64,000 nucleotides of DNA from Gracilaria gracilis (GCA_030374805.1 JARGSG010000013.1:620001-684000); one strand, 5' to 3'. Shown: positions 44,501-55,395, counted from the first letter of the stretch. The notes: generated from the letters alone by a model not told the origin. Numbers and translations: made by a program.

Positions 44501-46912
44501 CTCTAAATTGGTTAGAACAGTGCCGCTCAAACGGATAACAGCAGCCGCTGTGGCTCAAGCGTTTGTTACCCACTGGGTCTTTGTGTATGGCCCACCGGTA
44601 CAGTTACTTTCCGATAACGGCTCTCAATTCACCTCGAAGCTCTTTCAAGATGTGTGTAGGATCCTGGATATTAGGAATTTATTCACTACGACTTATCATC
44701 CGCAAGCGAACAGACATGTAGAGAGATTTAATCGAACCATCCTTGGTGCTTTGAGATCCTATGTAGCAGATCATCCCAAGACGTGGGATCAGTTCACGGA
44801 CGCTATCACGTATTCGTACAACACCCAGGTTCATCGGGTAACGGGACTTTCACCATTTGAGCTGGTACTGTCGAGGAGACCACCTCCTCTAGCCATCGAG
44901 GCGCAGCCAACTCTGGATACGTTCCCGTCACCAGGCTTGTACCGCGATGCGTGGAAGAAATGGCTCTCCAAGCTGGTACCTGCAGCACGTGTTTCTATGG
45001 ACAGGGCTCAGCTCGCCTACAAGCGCAACTTTGATAGCCGAATTCGGAAACGGTTGCCTAACCTACAGGTAGGAGATTATGTGTTCTTTCGTAAGGAGTA
45101 TTACAACCCGGAGAACTAACGCCACCACAAGTTATCGCCGATTGCGGATGGACCCTATAAGGTTATTTCCATGTCTGGAGACACCGTCGTGCTGGAAATT
45201 AATAACCAACACGAACGGATATCACGCGATCGCGTCTACAGGGCACCGAGCCCACTCCAAGAATGGGTAACGCTACCGGAAACCGGAACTGGAGTACCTG
45301 CAACACAGGAAGGAACGGAATCAAACGGGGACAGCGCGAACCGCCCGTCGATTCTCCCGCACCAGGAAAGGGGTTTATCGGACCTACTTGAGGTATCAGA
45401 GCTAGTCAAGAATAGCCCATCTCGAGCTACGCATACGCACTCAACTCGAGTTCAACCGCCGGCTACGGTAATATCAGCTGCCGTATCGCACCCTAAGGAG
45501 GAGGAGGACTCACGTAATCGAGTTCAGGCTGCTCCGGCATCTGCTGGATTGGCTGACGTGCTTGAGCTGTCAAAGAGACAGGAGCCCGGATCGGGAATAT
45601 CGCCGCTAACGCACACGCGTGTGGGATCCTCGGTCGAGGCGAATGTCAGTAGTAAAGACGAAGTTACCCCTGCGGGGAAGACCACTGTTAGTGATGAGAA
45701 CTCTCGTGGGCAGGCGTCCAAGTCGTTGGCTACTTCTACGCCTCGTTCGGAAGAGGCGCAGAAGGCAAAACGTACCGAAAAGACGGTCTCCGCCGACCCG
45801 TCAATGGGTCAGCGCAGCGATTAGCCCCATGGGAAGAACCTACAGTAGGTGTTGTGAAGTGAAGGATCCTTGTAAATAGGGTCGTAGGGCCTGGTTCAGG
45901 GAGTGGACGCATGCAATTTGCATGAAGGAACCTTGACAGGTGCGCTGTGTGGCTCAGAAGTCTCCGTGAGAAGCGCGCCGTCATCGGGAGATAATTTGCA
46001 GGAGTGCCGCTCGCGTGTGCAAAAGTGCACGTACCGGTGGCCGGCCAAAATACTTAACTTTTTGAGTGCCAGCGGCTGGCGGTGCGTGCGCAAGCGCGCG
46101 CGCGTGTGCAGAGTGGCACGCCAAGTTAATTTACTTGATTTTTTTGCTTGCCGCGGCGCATGGCGTTTCCGGAATCAGACGATAGTGCACATGACCACTT
46201 GGCAGATTTGTCGCCCAATAGGGATGCGTTGCACTCCATAACGTGGCAGAGTGCCGAGCCAGTCACATGGCGCTGCATTGTTGCAACCCGCCGCCATGTG
46301 CAATGGGGTGGTACGTTGCCGTGGCCTGGTGAATCCGCCACCCTGCACAGCGAGTGTTCGAACGCAGTATCTCCTTTGCAACGGCTCTCCCGCGTCGAGA
46401 AGCAACTTCGCCTGGATCAGGAACGTCGTCGTTAGTTAAAGTTGATGCCCGCTGGGAGAAGAGGTTAGTTCACCGGACCCCGGAAGTGAAGAGCTTTCAC
46501 CAGAAGCCACTTTCGTGGAGATTGGCAGCCGGAAACGGAAGTTATCCATAACCCGTCGTGACGGTTAGCGCTCTCATCAACGAGACACCCCCACCTCGCC
46601 GAAGCCGGAAACCCGTTGTTACTTGCGTGTACCCGCTCGGGTTACGTAGAGAAGCAAAGCCCAATGTCGGGAACAACCAAACGAACCGAAGACGTCGGGG
46701 TGTACCCACAGGATTTCGTGGTCGATCGTATCGTGAAGCACGGTGTTGCCCAGGACGGGAAAGTAATCTATCGCGTCCGTTGGTACGGCTATCTCCCAGA
46801 GCAGGACACTTGGGAGCCAATTGAGCACCTTCCGAGGTCCAAGATCATCGCTTATCACCGAAGAACCCGGTCCGAATTACCCCCAACTCTGGATAATGCC
46901 CAAGTGGGATAG
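41337..46912 (+). pseudogene. pol of the 12.2-kb chromovirus with C-terminal chromodomain
   Basis: Protease: LDTGAAPNLI near 41610 and VILGCDFCDRF. Reverse transcriptase: RFCIDYRKLNAVTV, FTNLDANWGYWQVPI, MPFGLTNAPTTFQR and catalytic YLDD (about 43069). RNase H: VDTDASANQVGCALF. Integrase core: VAIDIPGEL, LLSDNGSQFTSKLF, PQANRHVERFNRTI (D, D, E visible). The linker after integrase has RPSILPHQERGLSDLLE. Last comes a chromodomain (about 46700-46870: FVVDRIVKHG, YRVRWYGYLPEQDTWEPIEH), which in chromoviruses guides integration to marked histones. The distance from integrase to chromodomain, about 1.5 kb, is unusually large. The gene is broken. Confidence 0.9.
45825..46615. other. unassigned stretch between pol linker and chromodomain
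   Basis: No pol motif recognised. 46010-46130 has alternating CG/GTGC-rich sequence (GCGCGCGCGCGTGTG) next to T-rich runs, unlike the rest of the element. Could be an insertion, an intron or decayed linker. Confidence 0.4.
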
Positions 46913-47292
46913 AACTGTCAACGACATGTGGTAAATATGGTGTGCCGCTACGCGGTAGGTTGCGAGGAGCTCTAAGAAGAGAAGAGAAGACACCCATAAG
47001 GTTGGTATTATGTACAGTATGAACAAAGAAAGAACGCACCGAATTGTCGGTTCATCGCCGTATAACGGAACTAAGAAGTAAGAAGTAATGAAGTATATAG
47101 GAAGATGTTGCCACGAATGGAAATGAAGTGCATCCTGGTTAGGAAGCGAAGAAGGAAAAGGAAGGAAGTGTTAAAGAAGCTCGAACATGAGAAAGATCCT
47201 ACAGGAGGAGAGAAGTAATGCCAAGCTGTGGCCTAATTGGTTTTATCGTATCTGAGCGACAGAACTACACGCTCTCAGGCACCCTGCCCAGA

Positions 47293-49209
47293 CTACTGGT
47301 GACCAGCGTTGTTTCCGGGAGCCGGCGTCGCAAGACCCCAACCCGCGGGAGCTTGAGTGCCCTCCGCAGGGACCTGTGCCGCGTCAGCGCCCGTATTCGG
47401 AACGCCCACAAGGGGGATGTCGTCGTCCACCACCTGGCTATCACCATGGTCTAAGGAGGGATCGACCCAGTCCGCTGGAGGCCCATAGTCGTGAGGGAAC
47501 ACGAACTCAGTCGGGTGTCCAATCGGCATAGCCCGAGGGGCCCGCATCATTGCTCTCGCATGAGCTTCGGAGATCATTTGCCGTTCCCACGGATCGTAGT
47601 ACGCGAAGGTCTTCGAACGGGTGGATATTCTTCCCGGTGATCGGTCGTTGCCGCGAGGACCACCTTCTGGCTGCCAATGCACCAGAATCCGGTCCCAATC
47701 GACGGCCTCTATGAAGCGTAGGAGCAGGTGAACCTCTTCCTGGTTGGAATCGGACCCCAAGGGTATAGACAGATCCTGTCGCCGGATAATCCATCGGAGC
47801 ATCGGAGGGAGATACCAGAGACGGTAATGATCGTACGTATCCCACAGGAGATGTACCGCCACGCTGGCACCCCAATCCGCCGCAAAGAGCGTCCAGTACC
47901 CAAAGCAGGGATCGTTCAACATTCTACAGCCTACATAGTAGAGGCATGAAGGAAGTTCGGCGTAGCACCCTCGCGGGACCTCGACATTCGCCCACCAGCT
48001 GGGAAGCGCAGCGTATCGCCCCGGCAGGGAGTTTTAGCGCAATCGCTCAGCCTCCAAGTGTGGATACGGAATCAGGAACCCTCGACGGGACCGCAAGCTT
48101 CGCTCGAGCAGAACACGGCGCTCAAAGCTCCACAAGAAATCATTGGATGATCGCCGAAGGTATCGGAATTCCGCCCGAAGAAGGAGACGACTCCAGAGAA
48201 GCAAACCATCGACCACGTTCGGTACCTCAGCCCTATGGGGAGATTCATTGAACTCCGCTAATGCGTATCCGTAGAACCTCTCGCCGAAAATTCGGAAATG
48301 TGATACGTCAAAGTTGAACTGCAACGGTACCAAGTGATCCGATCGAACACGGCTAGCTCCTTCATAGGCAGCACGAGCCCATAGTGCCCTAGTGCGACTA
48401 AGGGAATCACCGCCCGCACAGAACAGGTGCAGGGGATCGACCGCCACCCGGAGACGCCAGCTTCTGGACCGAACTACTTCGCGATGGAGCCCACCTGGGA
48501 GGTAACCGTTCTCAGCATACGAGTCAATAAGAGCCTCGTCGGCTACGGCCGTCGGATGGAACCAAGGCGCACGGCAATACACCTCGCCATGCTGCCAAGG
48601 CCGTCTGAAACGCAGACTTTCCAAGCTGATCCAGCCCCTGGCATTGACCGTTAACGGCATCGCTTGCTCAGAGTTCCACGCCGCTGCGTCGATATCGGGA
48701 GCCTGAGGAGGCGCTGCGGGATCGTAGCCTTGCGAGGATTGTCCAGGTTGAGCGCCCTGTTGGGAGAAGTAGCCAGGAGGTTGGTAACCAGATGGATGGT
48801 ACTGCGGCTGTGCGTGAGAACCTCCTTGAGGGAGGGGATTCGACTTAAACCCGCCGAAGTATCCGGACGAGCCTGCCATTTGGTAAGGAGACTGCTGATA
48901 CCCCGAGGGTTGATGAGCTGGCACCATAGCTTGGGACGTATGGAGCTGAGATGACGCCTGCATAGGAACTTGTTGAAAGCCTAAGTAGGAAAGGTTCTCG
49001 ACGGGAGCAGCACTCGACGAAGCCGCCTGTGAGGCACTTGAGGAAGCGGTCCCCGGAAGCGGGTTAGTCGCGAAAGGATTCATGCCTGGTGTAGGAGAGA
49101 AGGTTGGATATAAGAGTTGTTGCCGCAAAGTCGGAGGAGAGTGATGTCGTGTACCACGCGTTGGTTCAGGAAGCTGTGAAGGTATTGCCGAAGTCTCGGA
49201 GTCTGCCAT
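47293..49209 (-). CDS. antisense ORFs inside the 12.2-kb chromovirus
   Basis: Opposite in direction to gag-pol, between chromodomain and 3' LTR. The upstream part (48034-49209, 391 residues, starts MADSETSAIPSQ) has an S/A/P-rich head, then a Q/G/P/Y-rich low-complexity region (about residues 90-165, with YFGGFKSNPLPQ) and a globular region (APWFHPTAVADEALID, LLLRAEFRYLRR, RRGFLIPYPHLEAERL). The downstream part (47293-47922) continues with TLFAADWGASVAVHLLWDTY, LSIPLGSDSNQEEV, a region FAYYDPWERQMISEAHARAM and a low-complexity tail. The right-hand chromovirus has a homologue on its minus strand at the same position. No known domain recognised. Antisense ORFs at this position are known from other LTR lineages (for example plant Tat/Ogre); whether this one is related to those is unknown. 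Confidence 0.75.
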
Positions 49210-49277
49210 TCTGAGGATCAGTATTTACGTACCGGTCGCCGGCGCCTTCCCGGCGACCAAAGCGCGAACCCTTGGCT

Positions 49278-49289
49278 AGAAGGGGGAGA
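49278..49289 (+). other. polypurine tract
   Basis: AGAAGGGGGAGA directly before the 3' LTR; in this family it primes plus-strand DNA synthesis. Confidence 0.8.
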
Positions 49290-50286
49290 TGTGGAGCAAT
49301 GGCAATCCGATGTCGGCACAATGAAGGTTCTCATAATGGAGCTCTATCCATTGAGCCCTGACGTGTCAGACTATGAATATGGACCCCGTTTCAGGTGAAA
49401 CTGGAAATATTGTTGGGACGTACCTTGTTAGGTGAATCGGGGATAGAACCTGTGAGATAGGTGTACAGTAGGGCCTTGTAGCATATTTGTCCAAATATTT
49501 GGCGTCACACCCGCGGGGTAGATACTGTGGCACTCTGACACTGGGTTGTCCACGTGTAGAGCCCCCGTGGGAGTGCGCAGCCCTAGATACAGTAGATAGT
49601 ATATATGCTCGGGCTATCTCGCCCTGGAGCCACTAATTAAAACTCACCTGAGTCGTATCTTCTTCTTGAAGTACGTGGTCTTGATCCCGAAGGCTGGGCT
49701 ATGGTTGCTACTGCCTACGTAGGTTCACGACTCCTCTAAGGAGAGTAACCACGACTGGTCTCGGTACAATCACCCCTCAGGGTCCCTAAGGAAGTTCTTT
49801 ACTACCAGTTTCTGTCTTGTTTCGCCAATTACCCCAGTATCAGGTCTTATTTGCTGTCGTTCACCGAGGTACCGGATCTTTGTTCAGTTCATCGTTTTCC
49901 TGGTGCAGGTCTCGCTTCCGCCTCTGTATAGAGTTATATTTGGACACACGTGTGTGTGTGTCTCGTTCCGCTATCGGCCCTGTCCCCGCCGTTGGCACGG
50001 GCCGTAGCTTCGCTCGTGTGGCTCTCCGTAGGAGCACTACACCGTCTTACGCCACCGATCGCTCCACTTCTGGACTCGTTCTTTCTTGATCCGTCGCCGG
50101 TTATTCCTCTCTAGGCCCACGCTCTTCTTTACCTCTGGAGGTTATTCCAGTACCGTCTCTGGTTTACACCCGGCTGCCACGCGGCACGCGCACGGGCAGA
50201 GGGCTCTACTTCTGAGTTCGCCCTTTTGTGGGAGCAGGACTCCGACACCCTGGTGGACGCGTACCCTCTTTGGGGTTTGCTCTACA
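49290..50286 (+). repeat. 3' LTR (997 bp)
   Basis: About 99.3% identical to 38078-39074, followed by TTAAC. Confidence 0.95.
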
Positions 50287-50291
50287 TTAAC
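50287..50291. repeat. target-site duplication, right copy (TTAAC)
   Basis: Matches 38073-38077. Confidence 0.95.
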
Positions 50292-50742
50292 TTATACTTA
50301 CCATTTAAATATAGATTGGGCTTGGACTTCTTTGTTCCTCTCATCGAAATTTGATAGTTACTTTTTTGCGGGTCTTCTTCAAGTACCTCGAACTATCCTA
50401 GTACCATTATAAACAGAACTTAAATATTTAATTGTTATGCCACGCAGCGGCGATTCAATTCCATAAATCGTAAACCTTTCATGATGTACCGATAGGGTAC
50501 ATTTATACATATTTCATCTACTGATATCCATAAACTTCACCACTTTTCGTGGTTTAAGAGATGTAAAACATAATCCGTTTAGCACAGTTGACCCTTGACT
50601 GGTCCTGCGCTTGAATCTTACGGTGTACACTATACGGCTTTGCCATTTTCTCTAGAATACATTAATTAACCACTGTCTTTTCTGTTGAATTATCGCGGGA
50701 CTGGGTGATTGAAGCGACGTGAACCAAACTTTAATGCTACCA
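50292..50742. other. AT-rich spacer, nothing recognised
   Basis: Host-like AT-rich DNA between the 12.2-kb element and the next repeat; no gene seen. Confidence 0.4.
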
Positions 50743-50864
50743 TATGTAAGATAGTCAAGATTGGGAAACACTGGTACTAAACATCTTTACAAGAACCCGG
50801 ACCGACGCAATATTGATGATCAGACTAAGAGTAGCGCTACATTTGAAGTCAGCTATCCACTTAT
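50743..50864 (+). repeat. dispersed repeat, copy 2
   Basis: Counterpart of 37768-37890 (ACTGGTACTAAACATCTTTA, GACTAAGAGTAGCGCTAC). It ends exactly where the LTR at 50865 starts. Confidence 0.7.
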
Positions 50865-51885
50865 TGTACTACAAATACCGATAAGATGTGGGGCCCACAT
50901 GGTGTAGGGAGCTCGCGGGGAATTACCCTAGAAAAACAACCATGTCGTACAAATACTAATAAAGTTTTGGGTCTGCCTGGTAGAAAGAGCGTGCAAGGGC
51001 TCAACCTAGATCTAGGAAAAAACTTTTTATAAATGGCGCACTACGTTTTGCAAAAAGTAACAAATGGCGTAGAAAACTTTTATTTTTATTGAAGAGATGG
51101 CGTATAAATTCCATGCTTTGCGCAATTTCACCGCCATTTATAGCATGATCTAGAAAAAGATTTACGCCATTTTTGATACTTTTCATAAATGGCGTACAAA
51201 CAATGAATAAGTTTTCAGCACTCGTATTCGAGGTATTAAGTTTTGTTCTATATTTGTACGCCATTTATAGAAAGTGTCAAAAATGGCGTAAATCTTTGTC
51301 TAGATCATGCTATAAATGGCGGTGAAATTGCGCAAAGCATGGAATTTATACGCCATCTCTTCAATAAAAACAAAAGTTTTCTACGCCATTTGTTACTTTT
51401 TGCAAAACGTAGTGCGCCATTTATAAAAAGTTTTTTTCCTAGGGAGAGAGGAAAACACACAACCAGTATGGTAGTAGGGCACCTGAAACCCGCAAGGGCA
51501 AACGAGAGGGCAACTAGTCTAGACTGTGGGGGTGAACGGTAGTAGACGTCCACCCCCGGTAAAACCTGAATAGTAATAGAGTAGCAAGTGACCAAGATGG
51601 TATAGTTACTGCCCTAATCGTGCCCAACTTTACAATACGCAAGGGGAAAGGCAAGGCGCACCATAATATATACAAGGTGCACCGAAGCCGATCTCCCATG
51701 CGGGCGTGATGTCATCGGCTGCATTTATGATCTACTGTCATGTAACAGTAATGTTAAGCTAAACTTAATTAGAAATTAGAAATTATAAATTATAAAAAAA
51801 GAATACGAATTAGGTGGGGTGCAGCCAGCAAGCCGCACAACTAGAACCACGTGGCATCCACCCATCAAGGTTTCATTGTGCTACA
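50865..51885 (-). repeat. solitary LTR related to the left-edge chromovirus, interrupted by a MITE
   Basis: Same LTR family as 1915-2420, same orientation. Starts TGTACTACAAATACC (plus strand), ends CATTGTGCTACA. Without the MITE it is about 590 bp; an imperfect duplication of about 80 bp at its left side (TACAAATACCGATAAG, then TACAAATACTAATAAAG) explains the extra length. No gag-pol follows and no clear 5-bp target duplication is seen, so it is a solo LTR or a remnant. Confidence 0.75.
51012..51443. mobile_element. long-inverted-repeat MITE/foldback element (about 430 bp)
   Basis: Two arms of about 190 bp (51012-51201 and 51252-51443) are reverse complements with about six differences (about 97%), around a centre of about 50 bp. 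The ends read CTAGGAAAAAAC and GTTTTTTTCCTAG. Each arm contains about six copies of the 8-mer motif (A)AATGGCGTA in either direction. No coding capacity. The uninterrupted LTR at 1974-1992 shows the empty site. The target duplication is unclear. Confidence 0.85.
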
Positions 51886-52535
51886 AACTCCCTTCTTACC
51901 CTCCGCCCGGCCCTCATGGCTCCTAGATCATCTCACCAAGTTGGTTGCATCGTCGTACCAATTTGGTCTCCGTCGTAGCCCTCGTTCCATCTCGTGCCGT
52001 GTGTTGCTCTCGCTCTGCGATACGGAGCGTGCCTGTTCACCATCTGGGTCGCCACCGACAGTGACTTCCTTTTTCCGATTTGTGGTTTTGGGCGCGACGT
52101 GCGTCCATTTTGTACCTGCAAGTTTGGATCACCAGCACGCGGTGGCGTACACCTTCACGGCCTCAGGGCTTCGATCGCCTTTCCTGCGTCGGTACACTCA
52201 TTGAAGTACACGGCGCGACTTGGCGCTCCTGTCGAGGTTGTACTGTGAAGGATTTTGGCGCCCCCTTGGTTGCGGCTGGTCTCTCTGTTCTTTTGAGGTT
52301 CCGTCTCCGTCCCTTCGAGGTTGTTTCGCCATTACCTTTCCTGGTTTTTTCCGTACCCCTTGCGGTTTGTTCGTGCTGGCTCGCACCGCCGTGGCTTTTC
52401 GCCCGACTGACAAGGTTAATTCCGTTTTTGGTGACCCCCGATTCTTATCTAAACCACGCGGGTAGCCCTGCTACCAGCGTACGGGCTCGCATCCGTAGCG
52501 GTACACGACGCTTGTCGGTTCCCCATATTGGTCAA
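51886..52535. other. unassigned pyrimidine-rich stretch
   Basis: C/T-rich and GC-richer than host DNA, similar in style to the LTRs in this window, but with no copy elsewhere in it. Possibly a fragment of another LTR. No gene supported. Confidence 0.4.
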
Positions 52536-53306
52536 TGAAGTGCGACGCCCTCCTTGAGAGATTCCCGTGACTTGGTTATTTTCCGACATGTCGGCTGGGT
52601 TAATTATGACTACATACGATGGCCACGTTGGTGGATGGGACACGTGGGACACGGCAGAGTCCAGGAGGTAGGCACAGCATTGCTGGTAATTCTGCACCCT
52701 TTACGGGAGTATTCTAGATTATTATAGTATTTGCCGTACAGTACGGGAGGTTAGCTACACACTATATAGTGTAGGGACAACTGGGCCCTGCCACTAAGTA
52801 AATCTCACCAACCAGGGTTGCTCTAGACTCTTCGCCTTCGGCGGTATTCAACTCCTCCTCGGAGGGATATCTCGTAGCTTACGGACCGTCTATCCGCCCT
52901 GCGTCAACCAAACGAACCCAATTGTGGGAGTATTACACCGCTATTTGTCCCGTTCGCCTTGTATAAGGATTTGCCCGGCTTTGCCGTCTCTCTCCGTCAC
53001 TCTGGTGACTTCCTGTTTCTCCTTTCCCCTTTTTCGGGTTGTTCTCCGCGACCCGCAACTCGTGCTGACACCTCTCTACACTTGCCACCCCCGTTGAACA
53101 CCGCCTCATCTGAGGATACGCACGCACCGTTTACATGGATTCCAGCTTCTGGTCTACCTTCCTACGCCTGGCGTGAAGGGTGGTCTCGGCCTCACAAACC
53201 GACTCCGTCGTGTCATCCCTGGAAGGGCTTTGCTACTGTGCTGCTTCGCTTGACGAAGATCCCGAACGTCTTCCTGGTTCTTTCCCCATTGGAGCATTGC
53301 ACTACA
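52536..53306 (+). repeat. 5' LTR (771 bp)
   Basis: Starts TGAAGTGCGACGCCC, ends GCATTGCACTACA. Matches 63512-64000 at an offset of 10976. Confidence 0.9.
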
Positions 53307-53309
53307 AAC

Positions 53310-53328
53310 TGGTATCCCAACCTAGAAG
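53310..53328 (+). other. primer-binding site (tRNA type)
   Basis: TGGTATCCCAACCTAGAAG, three bases after the LTR; a variant of the site at 39078. Confidence 0.7.
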
Positions 53329-53385
53329 CTTGTCTGTGTGCTTTTCCTCTTTTGGAAGTGATTTATACTGTGTCCGAAAGATTCC

Positions 53386-55395
53386 GTGTACTCCCGTTTA
53401 ACGGTCTCATCGATGTCTCGGAAGCCATCTGGGGCGGAGCGGGCGGTTACCCGCAGCCGCTCCCGTGATGATGGAGATGTTCCCGATGATCGTGTGGTTT
53501 CTAAAATCCCGATTCGGGCTGGTTGTACCCTCGCCGCGAAGGTTTCCTCTCGGACTTCGAGCCAACACCGGGAATCCCTGGACTTTCCTTTGCCCTCGTT
53601 GGCCAGCTCTCGGCCTGTTGCCGGGCCTGCTCCAGTCGCTACTGGTCCGCCTTTGACGTCCCAGCCAGCAGCCGCTGTTGCGCGATCCTTACCTCGCCAT
53701 GAGGCTGCCAAAACCCCCCAGAGGAATTACCTGGAGGACCAGGTACGCTCTCTGCGTGCCGCCCACAATGCCCTTGTAGGGGAATTTCGAGCTTTCCATG
53801 AGGTGGTCGAGAGTGCCCCCGCGAGGGATGTTGCTGAAGATCTCCGCGTATTGCGGTCTGATGTCAACAAAATGTTGGAGTATTTGGGTTCGCCTGTCGC
53901 CTTCGTTGAACGGATCGAGGAGCGCTTCAATCGCGTCCGAGCCCGTCTGGAGCCGTTGGAGCAAACCATGACAATGGACAATAACTCTCCGGGTGATCTG
54001 GTTGCTGCCTTGTCACAACGCGACCAGCGCGCTGGAACAGGCAAAGGTTCCCGTAAGCGGAAATCCAAACACTAAAACGATCATTCGGATACACCAAACT
54101 CGTCGGATTCTAACCCGAGTCACTCGGATGGGTCTACTTTTTCTGAATCTGAGTCGGAGGATGGTCACCGTGAGCGCTCTTCCCGCTCTAAGCGGTTGTC
54201 TGTTACCTAGGGGGCGACTCGCTACCGCACCAAGGCCAGGAGACACTCCGGACTCCGAGAATTCAAGCCTACGAATAGGATGTTCTGAAACTTACTTTCG
54301 TACCGATACTATCGGCTGGAGGATTCATCGCTGGATCGCACACCCCGTGGAACGGGCCGAGTGAAAGATTGCATCAAGCGGATGCAACTTTCACTCAGGA
54401 ACCAGAACTTTTCTGGAGAGGATCCAATTAGGGTCTTGGATTTCCTCGCCCGCTTCGTAGCGGAGGCCAATATACTCGGTATGAACGAAGGACAGGCCTA
54501 CGTGGCGCTGCCGTACTTTTTACGGGGAGTGGCCGAAGACCAATTTCACTCTGTAGGAGGTTCGTCGAGAGCCTCCGAAGGAGGGTTCACGTGCTGGCAG
54601 GAGGCCGTGCAGTACCTCTTGGGGTCGTACGCGACAAATGATGCCATTCAGTCAGCGATCCTCGCTTTGAGGGATACCAAACAGCTCCCCGGAGAGGTCG
54701 AAACCAATTACTCGGTGCGCCTCAACAAGGCTTTCCACCGCTTTGGCAATGTCTACCGCGCTGGGGAACGTTCTACGATGTTCATTGATGGTCTGAGCCC
54801 AGCCATCAAGGCACTCGTCGCCCGACGTCGGGATGACAAATCGAGGATTAATTACCTCGAGTTGGTCCAAGCCGCTCGCGCGGAGGGTGATGCACTACGT
54901 GCCCGTGGTCGTCAGTCGAGGTCAAGGCGCGCTAAAGCGTTGGTAATGGAGGACCGGTCCCCATCGCTCTCGCTAATCGCGGACGAACAACCTCAACAGG
55001 GATATGACAACTTCCAGCTTGCGCATGGCGAAGTCGCTTCCGTGCCGACTACGGAACTCCCGTCCACGACGGATGCATCGTACGATACGGCGCTGGCCGA
55101 CCCAGCGCTGTACGCCGACAACCGTCGTATGATGGCACCTCCTATTCCCTATTCAAATGGAGGTACCCGTTTTCAACGGCCTGGATGGAGAGACACCCGC
55201 CCTGCGGTTCGATTCGCCGATGCTCGGGATGGTAACCCGCAAGCGGGGGCGTCGAGGCTAATTTTCCACTTGTGTTATACACTTGGGCACACTTCGCCTC
55301 AGTGTCTCCTCTCGATGAAGGAGTTGCCAAAAGTAGTGGTCAACTACGAGGCACTCACTCCCGAGGAGAAGCGAATCGTCCTGGTCGCATCTTAG
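53386..55395 (+). pseudogene. gag of the right-hand chromovirus
   Basis: The N-terminal part (53386-54075) has a basic/S-rich head (the second methionine, MSRKPSGAERAV, is the more likely start) and a coiled coil (NYLEDQVRSLRAAHNALVGE... FVERIEERFNRVRARLEPLE). The capsid-like core (about 54361-54890) shows NFSGEDPIRVLDFLARF, YFLRGVAEDQFHSV and SYATNDAIQSA. A zinc-knuckle remnant is at about 55268-55310. Strong motif-by-motif match to 39221-41506. Decayed copy. Confidence 0.8.

Larger units (their letters stand above)
38078..50286 (+). mobile_element. Ty3/gypsy chromovirus, full length (12,209 bp)
   Basis: Two 997-bp LTRs (38078-39074 and 49290-50286, TG...CA) flanked by TTAAC. Inside, in order: tRNA-type primer site (39078), gag (about 39.2-41.5 kb), protease (about 41.5-42.0), reverse transcriptase and RNase H (about 42.3-43.8), integrase (about 43.8-45.1), a disordered linker (about 45.2-45.8), an unassigned stretch (about 45.8-46.6), a chromodomain (about 46.65-46.9), then protein-coding sequence on the opposite strand (47.3-49.2 kb) and a polypurine tract (AGAAGGGGGAGA, 49278-49289). 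The LTRs differ at about 7 of 997 positions (about 0.7%), so it is young. The length is well above the usual 5-8 kb for the group. Not intact; about five breaks. Confidence 0.95.

Noticed and set aside
47293-49209. The idea that the antisense ORFs are only shadows of pol
   Set aside because: The plus strand here has no pol motif or long frame, and the minus-strand protein is conserved in the right-hand element.
51001-51542. Two mirror-image frames of 87 and 99 codons
   Set aside because: They are the two arms of the palindromic MITE read in opposite directions, not genes.
52000-52530. Gag leader of another element
   Set aside because: Pyrimidine-rich as in LTRs but no gag motif in any frame; left as unassigned.
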